This document shows positions 6,204 to 15,724 of a DNA stretch of 34,184 nucleotides, one piece after another. Made by a program: the position numbers and the translations under genes. The DNA is taken from contig NZ_JAOPWB010000126.1 of the NCBI RefSeq assembly GCF_025965855.1, forward strand, positions 1 to 34,184, read 5' to 3'. The DNA is from Mycobacterium sp. Lineage in GTDB: Bacteria > Actinomycetota > Actinomycetes > Mycobacteriales > Mycobacteriaceae. Below the pieces are notes generated by a model that saw nothing but the letters and a program-made list of their open reading frames with translations, was not told the origin of the DNA and searched no databases. Position 1 is the stretch's first letter. Each line of letters begins with the position of its first letter.

Positions 6204-7805
6204 CTAGCCCACGGCGCGGCCGGCGCCCTCCCAGAACTGCGCCCGGACGGACTTCTTGTCCGGCTTGCCCAACCCGGTCAATGGCAGCGCGTCGACGACC
6301 ACCACCCGCTTGGGTGATTGCACCGAGCCCTTGCGGTCCTTGACCGCGGCCTGGACCTCGGCGGTCATGGTCTCGATCGCGGCGTCGTCGCGCGGCGCGT
6401 CGGCGCGCAGCACGACCACCGCGGTGACGGCCTCGCCCCACTTCTCGTCGGGCGTGCCAACCACGCACACCTGCGCGACCGCCGGATGCTCGGCGATTAC
6501 GTCCTCGACCTCGCGGGGGAACACGTTGAAGCCGCCGGTGACGATCATGTCTTTGACCCGGTCGACGATGAAGTAGAAGCCGTCCTCGTCCTCGCGGGCC
6601 ATGTCGCCGGTGTGCAGCCAGCCGTCTTTGAAAGTTCGCGACGTCTCGTCAGGTAAATTCCAGTAGCCGCCGGCCAAAAGCGGTCCACTGACACAGATCT
6701 CGCCCGGTTCGCCCTGCGGCACCGGCTTGCCGTCGGTACCCAGCAGCGCGACTCGGGCGAACAGCGTCGGACGCCCGCACGAGGTCAGCCGCTTCTCGTC
6801 GTGATCGGCCTTGGCCAGATAGGTGATCACCATCGGGGCCTCGGACTGCCCGTAGTACTGGGCGAAGATCGGGCCGAACCGCCCGATCGCCTCGGCCAGG
6901 CGCACCGGGTTGATCGCCGAGGCGCCGTAGTAGACGGTCTCCAGCGACGACAGGTCGCGGGTGTGCGAATCGGGGTGGTCCATCAGCGCGTAGAGCATCG
7001 ACGGCACCAGCATGGTCGCCGTAATCCTTTGCTCTTCAATGACTTTCAGTACCTCGGCCGGGTCGAACTTGCTCAGCACCACCATCTCGCCGCCCTTGAC
7101 CACCGTGGGGGTGAAGAACGCCGCCCCGGCGTGCGAGAGCGGCGTGCACATCAAGAACCGCGGGTGCTCGGGCCACTCCCACTCGGCGAGCTGGATCGAC
7201 GTCATGCTGGCGATGTTTCCGGTCGTCCCGATCACGCCCTTGGGCTTGCCGGTCGTCCCGCCCGTGTAGGTCAGGCCGCCGATGTTGTCCGGCGGCAGGT
7301 CGGCGACCACCAGCGGCTTGGGCTCGTACTTCGCCGCCTCGGCCGACAAATCCGTGGCCACACCCCTGAGCGCGTCTGGCACCGGGCCGATGGTCAGGAT
7401 CTGGTTGAGCGGCGGCACCTTTTCCAGGAGCCCCTGGGCGCGCTCGACGAACATCGGGTTGGGGTCGATGATCAGGGAGCTGACCCCGGCGTCGGAGAGC
7501 ACGTAGGCGTGATCGTCGAGCGAGCCCAGCGGGTGCAGAGCGGTGCGCCGGTAGCCCTGGGTCTGACTGGCGCCCAGGATCATCAGCACCTCGGGGCGGT
7601 TCAGCGACAGCAGCCCGACGGTGACACCGGTGCCGGCGCCCAGCGCCTCGAATGCCTGCGTGTACTGGCTGATCCGCTCGGCCAACTGACCACCGGTCAG
7701 CGTGGTGTCGCCAAGAAACAGCACCGGCCGGTTCTTGTGGCGCTTGAGCGCCCCCACCAACAGGTGGCCGTTATGGGTCGGGTTGCGCAGCAGCTCGTCA
7801 CTCAT
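6204..7805 (-). CDS. fadD8: Fatty-acid/acyl-CoA synthetase FadD8
   Basis: This 533-residue member of the AMP-binding (ANL) superfamily activates a carboxylic acid to an acyl-adenylate and then the CoA ester. Motifs in order are YTGGTTGKPKGV (P-loop, about 190-201), YYGASAINPVRL, YGQSEAP, GWLHTGDMARED, FYFIVDRVKDMIVTGGFNVFP and the C-terminal lysine region LTGLGKPDKK. The sequence from MSDELLRNPTHNGHLLVGALKRH onward matches recalled M. tuberculosis FadD8 (Rv0551c) almost residue for residue. It is divergent from the amidohydrolase, with 77 bp between starts that hold a KstR-like operator; a TAGTCT hexamer 6 bases before the ATG suggests a leaderless transcript. The natural substrate is not established. 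Confidence 0.95.
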   Translation of the reverse strand: MSDELLRNPTHNGHLLVGALKRHKNRPVLFLGDTTLTGGQLAERISQYTQAFEALGAGTGVTVGLLSLNRPEVLMILGASQTQGYRRTALHPLGSLDDHAYVLSDAGVSSLIIDPNPMFVERAQGLLEKVPPLNQILTIGPVPDALRGVATDLSAEAAKYEPKPLVVADLPPDNIGGLTYTGGTTGKPKGVIGTTGNIASMTSIQLAEWEWPEHPRFLMCTPLSHAGAAFFTPTVVKGGEMVVLSKFDPAEVLKVIEEQRITATMLVPSMLYALMDHPDSHTRDLSSLETVYYGASAINPVRLAEAIGRFGPIFAQYYGQSEAPMVITYLAKADHDEKRLTSCGRPTLFARVALLGTDGKPVPQGEPGEICVSGPLLAGGYWNLPDETSRTFKDGWLHTGDMAREDEDGFYFIVDRVKDMIVTGGFNVFPREVEDVIAEHPAVAQVCVVGTPDEKWGEAVTAVVVLRADAPRDDAAIETMTAEVQAAVKDRKGSVQSPKRVVVVDALPLTGLGKPDKKSVRAQFWEGAGRAVG

Positions 7806-7815
7806 GTGGCAAGAC

Positions 7816-7829
7816 TAGAACGTGTTGCA
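7816..7829. promoter_or_regulatory. KstR-like operator between fadD8 and the amidohydrolase
   Basis: TAGAACGTGTTGCA fits the mycobacterial KstR consensus TnnAACnnGTTnnA at every fixed position. It sits 11 bp upstream of the fadD8 start and 54 bp upstream of the divergent amidohydrolase. KstR represses cholesterol-catabolism genes, so sterol-responsive control of this pair is inferred. Confidence 0.6.
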
Positions 7830-7882
7830 ATTCGGGTCGGCCGCGCCCTTGGCCACCGCGTCAATCACTAGGATTTCTGCCC

Positions 7883-9487
7883 ATGGCCGTTGCAGATGTC
7901 GTCATCACCGGGACCGTGCTGACCGTCGACGACGCGCGACCCACGGCCCAGGCGCTCGCGATCGCCGACGGCCGGATCGTCGCCGTCGGAGCCCGCTCCG
8001 ACGTCGCCGACCTCATTGGCGCCAACACCCGAACCGTCGACGTCGGCGACGGCTGCGTCATGCCGGGATTCGTTGAGGCGCACGGCCATCCGCTGATGGA
8101 GGCCATCGCACTGTCGGACCGGATCGTCGACATACGACCGGTCACCATGCGCGACGCGGACGACGTCGTCGCGGCGGTCGGCCGCGAGGTCAACGCGCGT
8201 GGGTCGGCCGGCGCCTACCTCAACGGCTGGGATCCGTTGCTGCAGACCGGACTTCCCGAGCCCACCCTGGCCTGGCTCGACGAGATCGCGCCCGACGGGC
8301 CCCTGGTGATCCTCCACAACTCCGGGCACAAGGCCTATTTCAACTCGCACGCCGCCCGGCGCGCCGGCCTGACCGCGGACACCCCAGACCCCAAGGGCGC
8401 CAAGTTCGGCCGCGATCCGCGCGGCGAACTCGACGGCACCGCCGAGGAAACCGGCGCGGTGTTTTCGCTGCTGGCCGGCGCCATCCGGCCCGGCGATTAC
8501 CCGGCGATGCTGCGCGCCGAGTGCGTCCGGCTCAACCGCGCGGGGCTGACCACCTGCTCGGAAATGGCCTTCGACCCGGCGTTTCGGCCGCTCGTCGAGC
8601 AATTCCGCAACGAGCTGACGGTCCGGCTGCGCACGTACGAGATCTCCAACCCGCGGATGCACACCGACGCCACCCCCGGCGAGGGCGACGACATGCTGCG
8701 CCAGGTCGGCATCAAGATCTGGGTGGACGGCTCGCCCTGGATCGGCAACATCGCCCTGTCCTTCCCGTACCTGGACACCGCCGCCACCCGCACCATCGGG
8801 GTGCCGCCCGGCTCCTGCGGGCACGCCAACTACACCCGCGAGCAGCTCAGCGAGATCGTCGGCGCCTACTTCCCGCTGGGCTGGCCGATGGCCTGCCACG
8901 TGCAGGGCGACGCCGGCGTGGACATAATTCTCGACGTCTACCAAGAGGCCCTGCAGCGCTGGCCTCGCGACGATCACCGGCTGCGGCTCGAGCACGTCGG
9001 CGCCATCCGGCCCGAGCAACTCCAAAGGGCCGCGGACCTCGGCGTCACCTGCAGCATCTTCGTCGACCAGATCCACTACTGGGGGGACATCATCGTCGAC
9101 GGCCTGTTCGGACCCGAGCGCGGATCCCGTTGGATGCCAGCGGGTTCCGCGGTGGCCACCGGCATGCGGATCTCGTTGCACAACGATCCGCCGGTCACGC
9201 CCGAGGAGCCGCTGCGCAACATCAGCGTGGCCGTGACCCGCACGGCACCCAGCGGCCGGGTGCTGGCGCCCGAGGAGCGGTTGACCGTCGAGCAGGCGAT
9301 CCGCGCGCAGACCATCGACGCCGCCTGGCAGCTGTTCGCCGACGACGTGATCGGCTCCCTGGAGGTCGGTAAGTACGCGGACATGGTGGTGCTGTCCGCC
9401 GACCCCCGAACCGTGCCGCCCGAGCGGATCGCCGACCTCGAGGTGCGCGCGACGTTTCTGGCGGGCCGCCAGGTCTACGGCCCGTGA
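7883..9487 (+). CDS. Metal-dependent amidohydrolase (YtcJ-like), Rv0552 ortholog
   Basis: This 534-residue TIM-barrel amidohydrolase has the N-terminal beta-sandwich with DVVITGTVLTVD, the first metal pair in PGFVEAHGHP, then LHNSGHKAYFNSHAARRAGL, the mid-barrel HVQGDAGVDI, LEHVGAI and the late HNDPPVTP where the catalytic Asp is expected. The C-terminus GSLEVGKYADMVVLSADP is typical of the family. These enzymes hydrolyse N-acyl, lactam or related bonds; the substrate here is unknown. A TAGGAT hexamer ends 8 bases before the ATG, which would make a leaderless mRNA. It overlaps menC by 4 bases (GTGA), so it heads the menC-bpoC transcript, as Rv0552 does in M. tuberculosis. Confidence 0.92.
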   Translation: MAVADVVITGTVLTVDDARPTAQALAIADGRIVAVGARSDVADLIGANTRTVDVGDGCVMPGFVEAHGHPLMEAIALSDRIVDIRPVTMRDADDVVAAVGREVNARGSAGAYLNGWDPLLQTGLPEPTLAWLDEIAPDGPLVILHNSGHKAYFNSHAARRAGLTADTPDPKGAKFGRDPRGELDGTAEETGAVFSLLAGAIRPGDYPAMLRAECVRLNRAGLTTCSEMAFDPAFRPLVEQFRNELTVRLRTYEISNPRMHTDATPGEGDDMLRQVGIKIWVDGSPWIGNIALSFPYLDTAATRTIGVPPGSCGHANYTREQLSEIVGAYFPLGWPMACHVQGDAGVDIILDVYQEALQRWPRDDHRLRLEHVGAIRPEQLQRAADLGVTCSIFVDQIHYWGDIIVDGLFGPERGSRWMPAGSAVATGMRISLHNDPPVTPEEPLRNISVAVTRTAPSGRVLAPEERLTVEQAIRAQTIDAAWQLFADDVIGSLEVGKYADMVVLSADPRTVPPERIADLEVRATFLAGRQVYGP

Positions 9488-10455
9488 TGCCGGCCGTCGG
9501 GGACCTGCTGGACCGCCTGCATGTGGTGGCGCTGCCGATGCGGGTGCGTTTCCGCGGCATCACCACCCGCGAGCTCGCGCTGATCGAGGGCCCGGCCGGC
9601 TGGGGTGAGTTCGGCGCCTTCGTCGAATACGGCCCGCGCGAGGCCGCGCACTGGCTGGCGTCGGCCATCGAGGGCGCCTACCGGCGGCCGCCGCCGGTGC
9701 GGCGCGACCGCATCCCGATCAACGCCACCGTGCCGGCCGTTCCCGCCGCCCAGGTCAGCGAGGTGCTGTCCCGGTTTCCCGGGGCGCGCACGGCCAAGGT
9801 GAAGGTCGCCGAGCCCGGGCAGACGCTCGCCGACGACGTCGACCGGGTCAACGCGGCGCGCGAACTGGTCGGAACCGTGCGGGTGGACGCCAACGGCGGC
9901 TGGAGCGTCGAGCAGGCGGTGCGGGCGGCGGCCGCGCTGACGGCCGACGGCCCGCTGGAGTACCTCGAGCAGCCGTGCGCGACGGTCGGCGAACTCGCCG
10001 CGCTGCGCGCGCGGGTCGACGTGCCGATCGCGGCCGACGAAAGCATCCGCAAGGCCGACGACCCGCTCGCCGTGGTCCGCGCCGGGGCCGCCGACATCGC
10101 GGTGCTGAAAGTTGCGCCGCTGGGCGGGGTTTCGGCCCTACTTGCCATCGCCGCCCAGATCGACATCCCGGTCGTCGTCTCCAGCGCGCTCGATTCGGCG
10201 GTGGGCATCGCCGCTGGGCTGACCGCCGCGGCGGCCCTCCCGCAACTCCGCCATGCCTGCGGGCTGGGCACCGGCGGGCTGTTCTTAGAGGACGTGGCCG
10301 ACGTCGCCGCCCCCGTCGACGGCAACCTGGCGGTCGGGCCGGTGGCGCCCGATCCGGCGCGGTTGCGGGCGCTGGCCGTGCCGCCCGAGCGGCGGCGGTG
10401 GTGGATCGACCGGGTCAGGGCCTGCCACTCGCTGCTTGTACCGTCGTCCGGGTGA
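9484..10455 (+). CDS. menC: o-Succinylbenzoate synthase
   Basis: MenC dehydrates SHCHC to o-succinylbenzoate in menaquinone synthesis. This 323-residue enolase-superfamily protein has the catalytic KxK in ARTAKVKVAEPGQ, metal ligands in VRVDANGG, YLEQPC and IAADESIRK, and the second-side catalytic Lys in IAVLKVAPLGG. The GTG at 9484 overlaps the amidohydrolase stop (GTGA); the adjacent ATG at 9487 is an equally possible start. The gene order amidohydrolase-menC-bpoC-menD matches Rv0552-Rv0555, with 4-base overlaps showing translational coupling through bpoC. Confidence 0.94.
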   Translation: MMPAVGDLLDRLHVVALPMRVRFRGITTRELALIEGPAGWGEFGAFVEYGPREAAHWLASAIEGAYRRPPPVRRDRIPINATVPAVPAAQVSEVLSRFPGARTAKVKVAEPGQTLADDVDRVNAARELVGTVRVDANGGWSVEQAVRAAAALTADGPLEYLEQPCATVGELAALRARVDVPIAADESIRKADDPLAVVRAGAADIAVLKVAPLGGVSALLAIAAQIDIPVVVSSALDSAVGIAAGLTAAAALPQLRHACGLGTGGLFLEDVADVAAPVDGNLAVGPVAPDPARLRALAVPPERRRWWIDRVRACHSLLVPSSG

Positions 10456-11249
10456 TCAATCTGGCTTACGACGATCGCGGATCCGGTGAGCCCGTCGTCT
10501 TCATCGCCGGCCGTGGAGGCGCCGGACGCACTTGGCACCCGCATCAGGTACCGGCGTTTTTGGCGGCCGGGTACCGCTGCATCACCTTCGACAACCGCGG
10601 GATCGGCGATACGGAGAACGCCGAGGGATTCACGACGCAAACCATGGTCGCCGACACCGCCGCGCTGATCGAATCGCTGGGCGCCGCACCGGCACGGATC
10701 GTCGGGGTGTCCATGGGCTCGTTCATCGCGCAGGAACTCATGGTGACGCGGCCCGAGCTGGTCAGCTCGGCGGTGCTGATGGCCACCCGCGGCCGCCTGG
10801 ACCGCGCCCGCCAGTTCTTCCACGACGCGGAGGTGGAGCTGTACGCCTCCGGAGTCCAGCTGCCGCCCGCGCTCGACGCGAGAAACCGTCTGTTGGAAAG
10901 CTTTTCGCGCAAGACGCTCAACGATGACGCGGCCGTCGGCGACTGGATCGCGATGTTTACCACCTGGCCGGTCAAGCAGACCCCGGGGCTGCGGACCCAG
11001 ATGTACGTCTCTCCGCAGACCAACCGGTTGCCCGCTTACCGCAGCATCGCCGCGCCGGTGCTGGTGATGGGCTTCGCCGACGACATCGTGACGCCCGCCT
11101 ACCTGGGGCGAGAGGTCGCGGATGCGATGCCCAACGGCCGGTACCTGCAGATACCCGACACCGGGCATCTCGGGTTCCTGGAGCGGCCGCAGGTCGTCAA
11201 CGACGCGGCGCTGCAGTTTTTTGACGCCCAACGTCGACTCGTTGGGTGA
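10452..11249 (+). CDS. bpoC: Alpha/beta hydrolase BpoC, candidate MenH
   Basis: This 265-residue alpha/beta hydrolase is annotated in M. tuberculosis as the non-haem bromoperoxidase BpoC (Rv0554). The catalytic triad is visible: Ser in VGVSMGSF, Asp in VMGFADDIVTP and His in PDTGHLGFLERP. The oxyanion region is FIAGRGGAGRTWH. The GTG at 10452 overlaps the menC stop. Its position between menC and menD makes it a candidate for the SHCHC synthase step (MenH), which belongs to the same fold; this is inference from context, since no other MenH candidate is seen in the window. Confidence 0.92.
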   Translation: MINLAYDDRGSGEPVVFIAGRGGAGRTWHPHQVPAFLAAGYRCITFDNRGIGDTENAEGFTTQTMVADTAALIESLGAAPARIVGVSMGSFIAQELMVTRPELVSSAVLMATRGRLDRARQFFHDAEVELYASGVQLPPALDARNRLLESFSRKTLNDDAAVGDWIAMFTTWPVKQTPGLRTQMYVSPQTNRLPAYRSIAAPVLVMGFADDIVTPAYLGREVADAMPNGRYLQIPDTGHLGFLERPQVVNDAALQFFDAQRRLVG

Positions 11250-11317
11250 AAAACGGCGTTCTGGCTTAACAACTCCACGTTCGGCGCGCGGTCAGCCGGT
11301 TGTGACACGCTGTAGTG

Positions 11318-12943
11318 GTGAACCCCTCGACGACACAGGCCGGCGTCGTCGTTGACGAGCTGATCCGCGGCGGCGTCCGCGACGTGGTGTTGTGCCCCGG
11401 GTCGCGCAACGCGCCACTGGCATTCGCGCTGCAGGACGCCGACCGGTCCGGCCGCATCCGGTTGCATGTCCGCATCGACGAGCGCACCGCCGGTTATCTG
11501 GCCATCGGGCTGGCGATCACCGCGGGCGCGCCGGTGTGTATCGCGATGACATCGGGCACCGCCGTGGCAAACCTGGGTCCGGCGGTGGTCGAGGCCAACT
11601 ACGCGCGGGTGCCGCTGATCGTGCTGTCGGCCAATCGGCCCTACGAATTGCTGGGCACCGGGGCCAACCAGACCATGGAGCAGCTGGGCTACTTCGGCAC
11701 CCAGGTCCGCGCCACCATCAGCCTGGGCCTGGCCGAGGACGCGCCCGAGCGGATGGATTCGCTCAACGCCACCTGGCGATCGGCCACGTGCCGAGTCTTG
11801 GCGGCCGCCACGGGATCTCGCACCGCCAATGCCGGCCCCGTGCAGTTCGACATCCCGCTGCGCGAACCGTTGGTGCCCGATGGCGAACCCCACGGCGCCC
11901 TGGTCCCGCAGGGCCGGCCCGGCGGTAAGCCGTGGACCTACACGCCACCCGTCACGTTCGACCAACCGCTGGAAATCGACCTGTCGCCCGACACGGTCGT
12001 GATCGCCGGACACGGCGCGGGCCCGCAGCCCAACCTGGAGCAGCTGCCCACGGTCGCCGAGCCGACGGCACCGGCCCCGGCCAACCCCTTACATCCCCTG
12101 ACGCTGCCGCTGCTGCGCCCGAAGCAGGTGATCATGCTGGGGCGCCCGACGCTGCACCGGCCGGTGTCGGCGCTGCTGGCCGACCCGCAGGTGCCGGTGT
12201 ACGCGCTGACCACCGGGCCCCGCTGGCCGGACGTCTCGGGCAACTCGCAGGCCACCGGCACGCGGGCGGTCACCACCGGCACACCTCACCCCGCGTGGCT
12301 GCACCGCTGCGCGGAGCTGAACCGGCACGCGAACGAGGCCGTGCGCGGCCAGCTCAAGGCGCACCCGCTGACCACCGGGCTGCACGTCGCCGCGGTCGTG
12401 GCCGACGCGCTGCGCCCGGGCGACCAGCTGGTGCTCGGCGCGTCCAACCCGGTGCGCGACGCGGCGCTGGTGGGTTTGGACACCCATGGCATCAAGGTGC
12501 GGTCCAACCGCGGGGTCGCCGGCATCGACGGCACCGTGTCCACCGCGATCGGGGCGGCCCTGGCGCACGAGGGGCGCACCGTGGCACTGATCGGTGACCT
12601 GACGTTCGTGCACGACAGCTCCGGCCTCTTGATCGGCCCCACCGAGCCGACACCGCAACGGCTGACCATCGTGGTGTCCAACGACAACGGCGGTGGCATC
12701 TTCGAGCTCCTCGAGCAGGGCGACCCGAGGTTCTCCGACGTGTCATCGCGAATCTTCGGCACCCCGCACGACGTCGACGTCGGCGCGCTGTGCCGCGCCT
12801 ATCACGTCGAGAGCCGGCAGATCGAGGTCGACGAGCTGGCCGCGGCCCTCGACGAACCGGCAGCGGGCGTGCGGGTGCTGGAGGTCAAGGCGGACCGCTC
12901 TTCGCTGCGACAGCTGCACGCCGCCATCAAGGCGGCCCTGTGA
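11318..12943 (+). CDS. menD: SEPHCHC synthase
   Basis: MenD is the thiamine-diphosphate enzyme that joins isochorismate and the succinic semialdehyde unit from 2-oxoglutarate, the first committed step to menaquinone. The 541-residue product begins [19 protein letters not shown] like the M. tuberculosis protein. Landmarks are [15 protein letters not shown], the activating Glu in [41 protein letters not shown] and the ThDP/Mg motif beginning [13 protein letters not shown] and ending [12 protein letters not shown] chose GTG 11318 to match the family N-terminus; GTG 11315 is one codon earlier. A 68-bp gap separates it from bpoC. The Rv0556-like gene overlaps its stop by 4 bases. Confidence 0.95.
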   Translation: MNPSTTQAGVVVDELIRGGVRDVVLCPGSRNAPLAFALQDADRSGRIRLHVRIDERTAGYLAIGLAITAGAPVCIAMTSGTAVANLGPAVVEANYARVPLIVLSANRPYELLGTGANQTMEQLGYFGTQVRATISLGLAEDAPERMDSLNATWRSATCRVLAAATGSRTANAGPVQFDIPLREPLVPDGEPHGALVPQGRPGGKPWTYTPPVTFDQPLEIDLSPDTVVIAGHGAGPQPNLEQLPTVAEPTAPAPANPLHPLTLPLLRPKQVIMLGRPTLHRPVSALLADPQVPVYALTTGPRWPDVSGNSQATGTRAVTTGTPHPAWLHRCAELNRHANEAVRGQLKAHPLTTGLHVAAVVADALRPGDQLVLGASNPVRDAALVGLDTHGIKVRSNRGVAGIDGTVSTAIGAALAHEGRTVALIGDLTFVHDSSGLLIGPTEPTPQRLTIVVSNDNGGGIFELLEQGDPRFSDVSSRIFGTPHDVDVGALCRAYHVESRQIEVDELAAALDEPAAGVRVLEVKADRSSLRQLHAAIKAAL

Positions 12944-13473
12944 GGAATCCAAAAGCGTTGCTGCACATACTTATTCATGGACGCGGCGACGAACCGCCGA
13001 AGACACGGGCCTGGATTGCGTTGCGCTGGTCGCGGATTGGGGTGTTGATCCTGGCCGGTTTGGTGACGCTGCAGTCGCTGCTCCTGGTGGCCGGCGCGTG
13101 GCGCGACGACCTTGCGATTCAACACCATATGGGGGTGGCGCAGGCGGAGGTGCTCAGCGCCGGGCCGCGGCGCTCCACCATCGAATTCGTCACGCCCGAG
13201 CGCGTCACCTACCGGCCCGAGCTCGGTGTGCTGTATCCGTCCGAATTGGTGACGGGCATGCGGATCTACGTCGAATACAACAAGAACGACCCGAATCTGG
13301 TTCGGGTGCAGCACCGCACCGCCGGGCTGGCGATCATCCCTGCGGGATCCATCGCGGTGGTGGCCTGGCTGGTTGCGGCGGTCGCCCTGACCGGTCTGGC
13401 CCTGCTGGACAGGTGGCTGGACCGCCGCGCCGAGGCGTCCGACCAGCAGATTTCGCGCGACGTATTCCCGTAG
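12940..13473 (+). CDS. Conserved two-helix membrane protein, Rv0556-like (DUF3592-type)
   Basis: This 177-residue membrane protein has transmembrane helices at about residues 30-52 ([20 protein letters not shown]) and 128-156 ([20 protein letters not shown]...). Between them a predicted extracytoplasmic beta domain contains [23 protein letters not shown] and [13 protein letters not shown]. That layout is typical of DUF3592 proteins. The GTG start overlaps the menD stop (GTGA). The same gene follows menD in M. tuberculosis (Rv0556). Its function is unknown; the tight coupling to menD hints at a membrane-associated role in quinone metabolism but does not show one. Confidence 0.85.
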   Translation: MRNPKALLHILIHGRGDEPPKTRAWIALRWSRIGVLILAGLVTLQSLLLVAGAWRDDLAIQHHMGVAQAEVLSAGPRRSTIEFVTPERVTYRPELGVLYPSELVTGMRIYVEYNKNDPNLVRVQHRTAGLAIIPAGSIAVVAWLVAAVALTGLALLDRWLDRRAEASDQQISRDVFP

Positions 13474-13511
13474 GCAACCTTATCGACAGCCGATGCTGCG
13501 ATCGTGGTGTC

Positions 13512-14666
13512 GTGCGCGTAGCAATCGTCGCCGAGTCCTTCCTCCCCAATGTCAACGGTGTCAGCAACTCGGTGCTGCGTGTCCTGGAGCACCTGCGTCG
13601 CACCGGTCACGAAGCCCTCGTCATCGCACCCGACAACCCGGCGGGTCAACCGCGGGCGGACCGAATTCACGACGGCATCCGGGTACATCGGGTGCCGTCG
13701 CGAATGTTCCCCAAGGTGACGACGTTGCCGCTCGGGGTTCCGATGCCCCGAATGGTGAGCGTGCTACGGGGATTCGATCCCGACGTCGTGCACCTGGCGT
13801 CGCCGGCGCTGCTCGGCTACGGCGGCGTGAAGGCCGCACGCTGGCTCGGGGTGCCGACGGTCGCGGTGTACCAGACCGACGTCCCCGGTTTCGCGGCGAG
13901 CTACGGCATTCCGATGACGACACGTGCGGCGTGGGCGTGGTTCCGCCACCTGCACAGCCTGGCCGACCGCACGCTGGCACCGTCCAGCGTGACGATGGAA
14001 TCGCTTGTCGCTCATAGATTCCCGCGAGTGCATCGGTGGGCGCGCGGGGTCGACGTGCTACGGTTTGCGCCGTCGGCGCGTGACGAGGCCCTCAGGCGGC
14101 GGTGGTCGCCGGCCGGCAAGCCGATCGTCGGATTCGTGGGCCGGCTCGCGCCGGAGAAGCACGTCGAGCGGCTGATCGCGCTGAACGCCAACGATTCCGT
14201 GCAGATCGTCATCGTCGGCGACGGTGTCGATCAAGCCAAACTGCAATTAGCGATGCCCACAGCGGTTTTCACCGGTGCGCTCTATGGCGAGGAGCTCGCC
14301 GCCGCGTACGCCAGCATGGACGTCTTCGTGCATCCCGGTGAGCACGAGACGTTTTGCCAAGTCGTCCAAGAAGCGCTGGCGTCGGGGCTGCCGGTGATCG
14401 CCCCCGACGCCGGCGGACCGCGCGACCTGGTCGCCCCGTACCGCACCGGGCTGCTGTTGGGAGTCAACGAGTTCGAGGCGCGGCTGCCCGCCTCCGTCGC
14501 GCACCTCCTCGCCGAACGGCACCGCTACGCGCCGGCCGCTCGGCGCAGCGTGCTCGGCCGCAGCTGGCCGGTCATCTGCGACGAGCTGCTCGGCCACTAC
14601 GAGGCGGTGCTGTCGCCCTTCGCCCGGCGGCGGATGTTCGCGAAGCGGTATGCGCAGGGGGAGTGA
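13512..14666 (+). CDS. mgtA: GT4-family mannosyltransferase MgtA (formerly PimB)
   Basis: This 384-residue GT-B glycosyltransferase is the ortholog of Rv0557. In M. tuberculosis it adds mannose from GDP-mannose to a glucuronosyl-diacylglycerol anchor of lipomannan-like glycolipids at the cytoplasmic face of the membrane. The N-terminal domain opens [20 protein letters not shown]; the C-terminal domain has [17 protein letters not shown], a nucleotide-sugar loop, and the retaining-GT4 EX7E motif in [23 protein letters not shown] chose GTG 13512, giving VRVAIVAE; it lies 38 bp after the upstream membrane-protein gene. The C-terminus ([17 protein letters not shown]) is longer and more basic than I recall for Rv0557. 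Confidence 0.93.
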   Translation: MRVAIVAESFLPNVNGVSNSVLRVLEHLRRTGHEALVIAPDNPAGQPRADRIHDGIRVHRVPSRMFPKVTTLPLGVPMPRMVSVLRGFDPDVVHLASPALLGYGGVKAARWLGVPTVAVYQTDVPGFAASYGIPMTTRAAWAWFRHLHSLADRTLAPSSVTMESLVAHRFPRVHRWARGVDVLRFAPSARDEALRRRWSPAGKPIVGFVGRLAPEKHVERLIALNANDSVQIVIVGDGVDQAKLQLAMPTAVFTGALYGEELAAAYASMDVFVHPGEHETFCQVVQEALASGLPVIAPDAGGPRDLVAPYRTGLLLGVNEFEARLPASVAHLLAERHRYAPAARRSVLGRSWPVICDELLGHYEAVLSPFARRRMFAKRYAQGE

Positions 14667-14676
14667 GGTTTTGCGG

Positions 14677-14975
14677 TTACCCCTGCGCCAGCTCCGCGAC
14701 CGGCTTCCACTGCTCCCAATTGTGTAGCCGGCTCTCGGAGTCAGCCTTTGCCAGCTGCAGCGGCAATTCGCCGAAAAAGACCCGCAGTGGCGGGTTTTCG
14801 GCGTCGACCACTGTATCGGCAACAGCGCGTCGCCGTACCTGTCGACCAGGTCATCCAGCGTCGCGGTGTCGCGCGCCGTCCCGGCGACCTTGTCGCCGCG
14901 CTCCAACGCCGCGATCGCCCAGTCGCGGCCGAACCCTCGTGATGTACCGGTGATAAACCAAACTATTTCGCGCAC
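14677..14975 (-). pseudogene. Internally deleted short-chain dehydrogenase gene
   Basis: Two ends of one SDR are fused. From GTG 14975 the frame encodes an SDR N-terminus: the cofactor motif TGTSRGFG and GTARDTATLDDLVDRYGDALLP. At about 14811 the reading switches frame and continues as a typical SDR C-terminus, VVDAENPPLRVFFGELPLQL to WEQWKPVAELAQG, ending at TAA 14677. The central part with the NNAG, catalytic Ser and YxxxK motifs (roughly 170-190 residues in a full SDR) is missing. The product cannot be an active enzyme. It lies between the convergent mgtA end and the divergent menG start; I recall no equivalent in M. tuberculosis. Confidence 0.8.
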
Positions 14976-15021
14976 GGAGGCGTACAACGCGTTCGTCGGC
15001 GTCCCATTCCCGGCGTACCGG

Positions 15022-15034
15022 TAGCGTCGACGTC
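15022..15034 (+). promoter_or_regulatory. Probable leaderless promoter of menG
   Basis: A TAGCGT hexamer (15022-15027, matching TAnnnT) ends 7 bases before the menG GTG, and no ribosome site is visible. This spacing fits transcripts that start at the initiation codon, common in mycobacteria. Confidence 0.45.
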
Positions 15035-15724
15035 GTGAGTCGCGCGGCGCTGGACAAGAACCCCCGGGACGTCGCGTCGATGTTCGACGGCGTCGCCCGC
15101 CGCTACGACGTGACCAACACCGTGCTGTCGCTGGGTCAGGACCGGTACTGGCGGCGAGCCACCCGCTCGGCGCTGGAGCTCGGTCCGGGTCAGCGGGTGC
15201 TGGACCTGGCCGCGGGTACCGCGGTGTCGACCGCGGAGCTGAGGAAATCCGGGGCATGGTGTGTGGCCGCAGATTTTTCGGTCGGGATGCTCGCGGCGGG
15301 TGCGGGTCGTAAGGTGCCAAAGGTCGCCGGCGACGCAACCAAGCTGCCGTTCGGCGACGGGGTGTTCGACGCGGTCACCATCAGCTTCGGGTTGCGCAAT
15401 GTGGCCGACCAGCAGGCGGGGCTGCGCGAGATGTTCCGCGTCACCCGGCCGGGCGGCCGGCTGGTGGTGTGCGAATTCGCCACGCCCACCAACGCGCTGT
15501 TTGCCACCGTCTACAAGGAATATCTGATGCGGGCGCTGCCCCGGGTGGCGCGGGCGGTGTCCTCCAACCCCGACGCCTACGTGTACCTCGCCGAGTCGAT
15601 CAGGGCCTGGCCCGACCAGCCCACGCTGGCCCACCGGATTTCAGCGGCGGGGTGGTCGGCGGTGCGCTGGCGCAACCTGACCGGCGGCATCGTCGCGTTG
15701 CACGCCGGATACAAACCGGCCTAG
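15035..15724 (+). CDS. menG: Demethylmenaquinone methyltransferase
   Basis: MenG (UbiE family, Rv0558 ortholog, also named ubiE or menH) makes the last ring methylation of menaquinone, using S-adenosylmethionine. The 229-residue protein shows the UbiE landmarks [26 protein letters not shown], motif [37 protein letters not shown] and the C-terminal [13 protein letters not shown]. The usual first glycines of motif I are DLAAGTA here, normal for the family. The start is GTG 15035 with a leaderless-type promoter. Its TAG stop directly abuts the stop codon of the convergent DUF732 gene with no base between them. Confidence 0.94.
   Translation: MSRAALDKNPRDVASMFDGVARRYDVTNTVLSLGQDRYWRRATRSALELGPGQRVLDLAAGTAVSTAELRKSGAWCVAADFSVGMLAAGAGRKVPKVAGDATKLPFGDGVFDAVTISFGLRNVADQQAGLREMFRVTRPGGRLVVCEFATPTNALFATVYKEYLMRALPRVARAVSSNPDAYVYLAESIRAWPDQPTLAHRISAAGWSAVRWRNLTGGIVALHAGYKPA

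Noticed and set aside
6801..7871. 356-codon open frame on the plus strand
   Set aside because: Antisense shadow of fadD8.
7868..9181. 437-codon open frame on the minus strand
   Set aside because: It lies antisense to the amidohydrolase, which has all family motifs; no domain is recognisable in the reverse frame.
9678..11231. 517-codon open frame on the minus strand
   Set aside because: It spans menC and bpoC in reverse, and both have intact catalytic residues on the plus strand.
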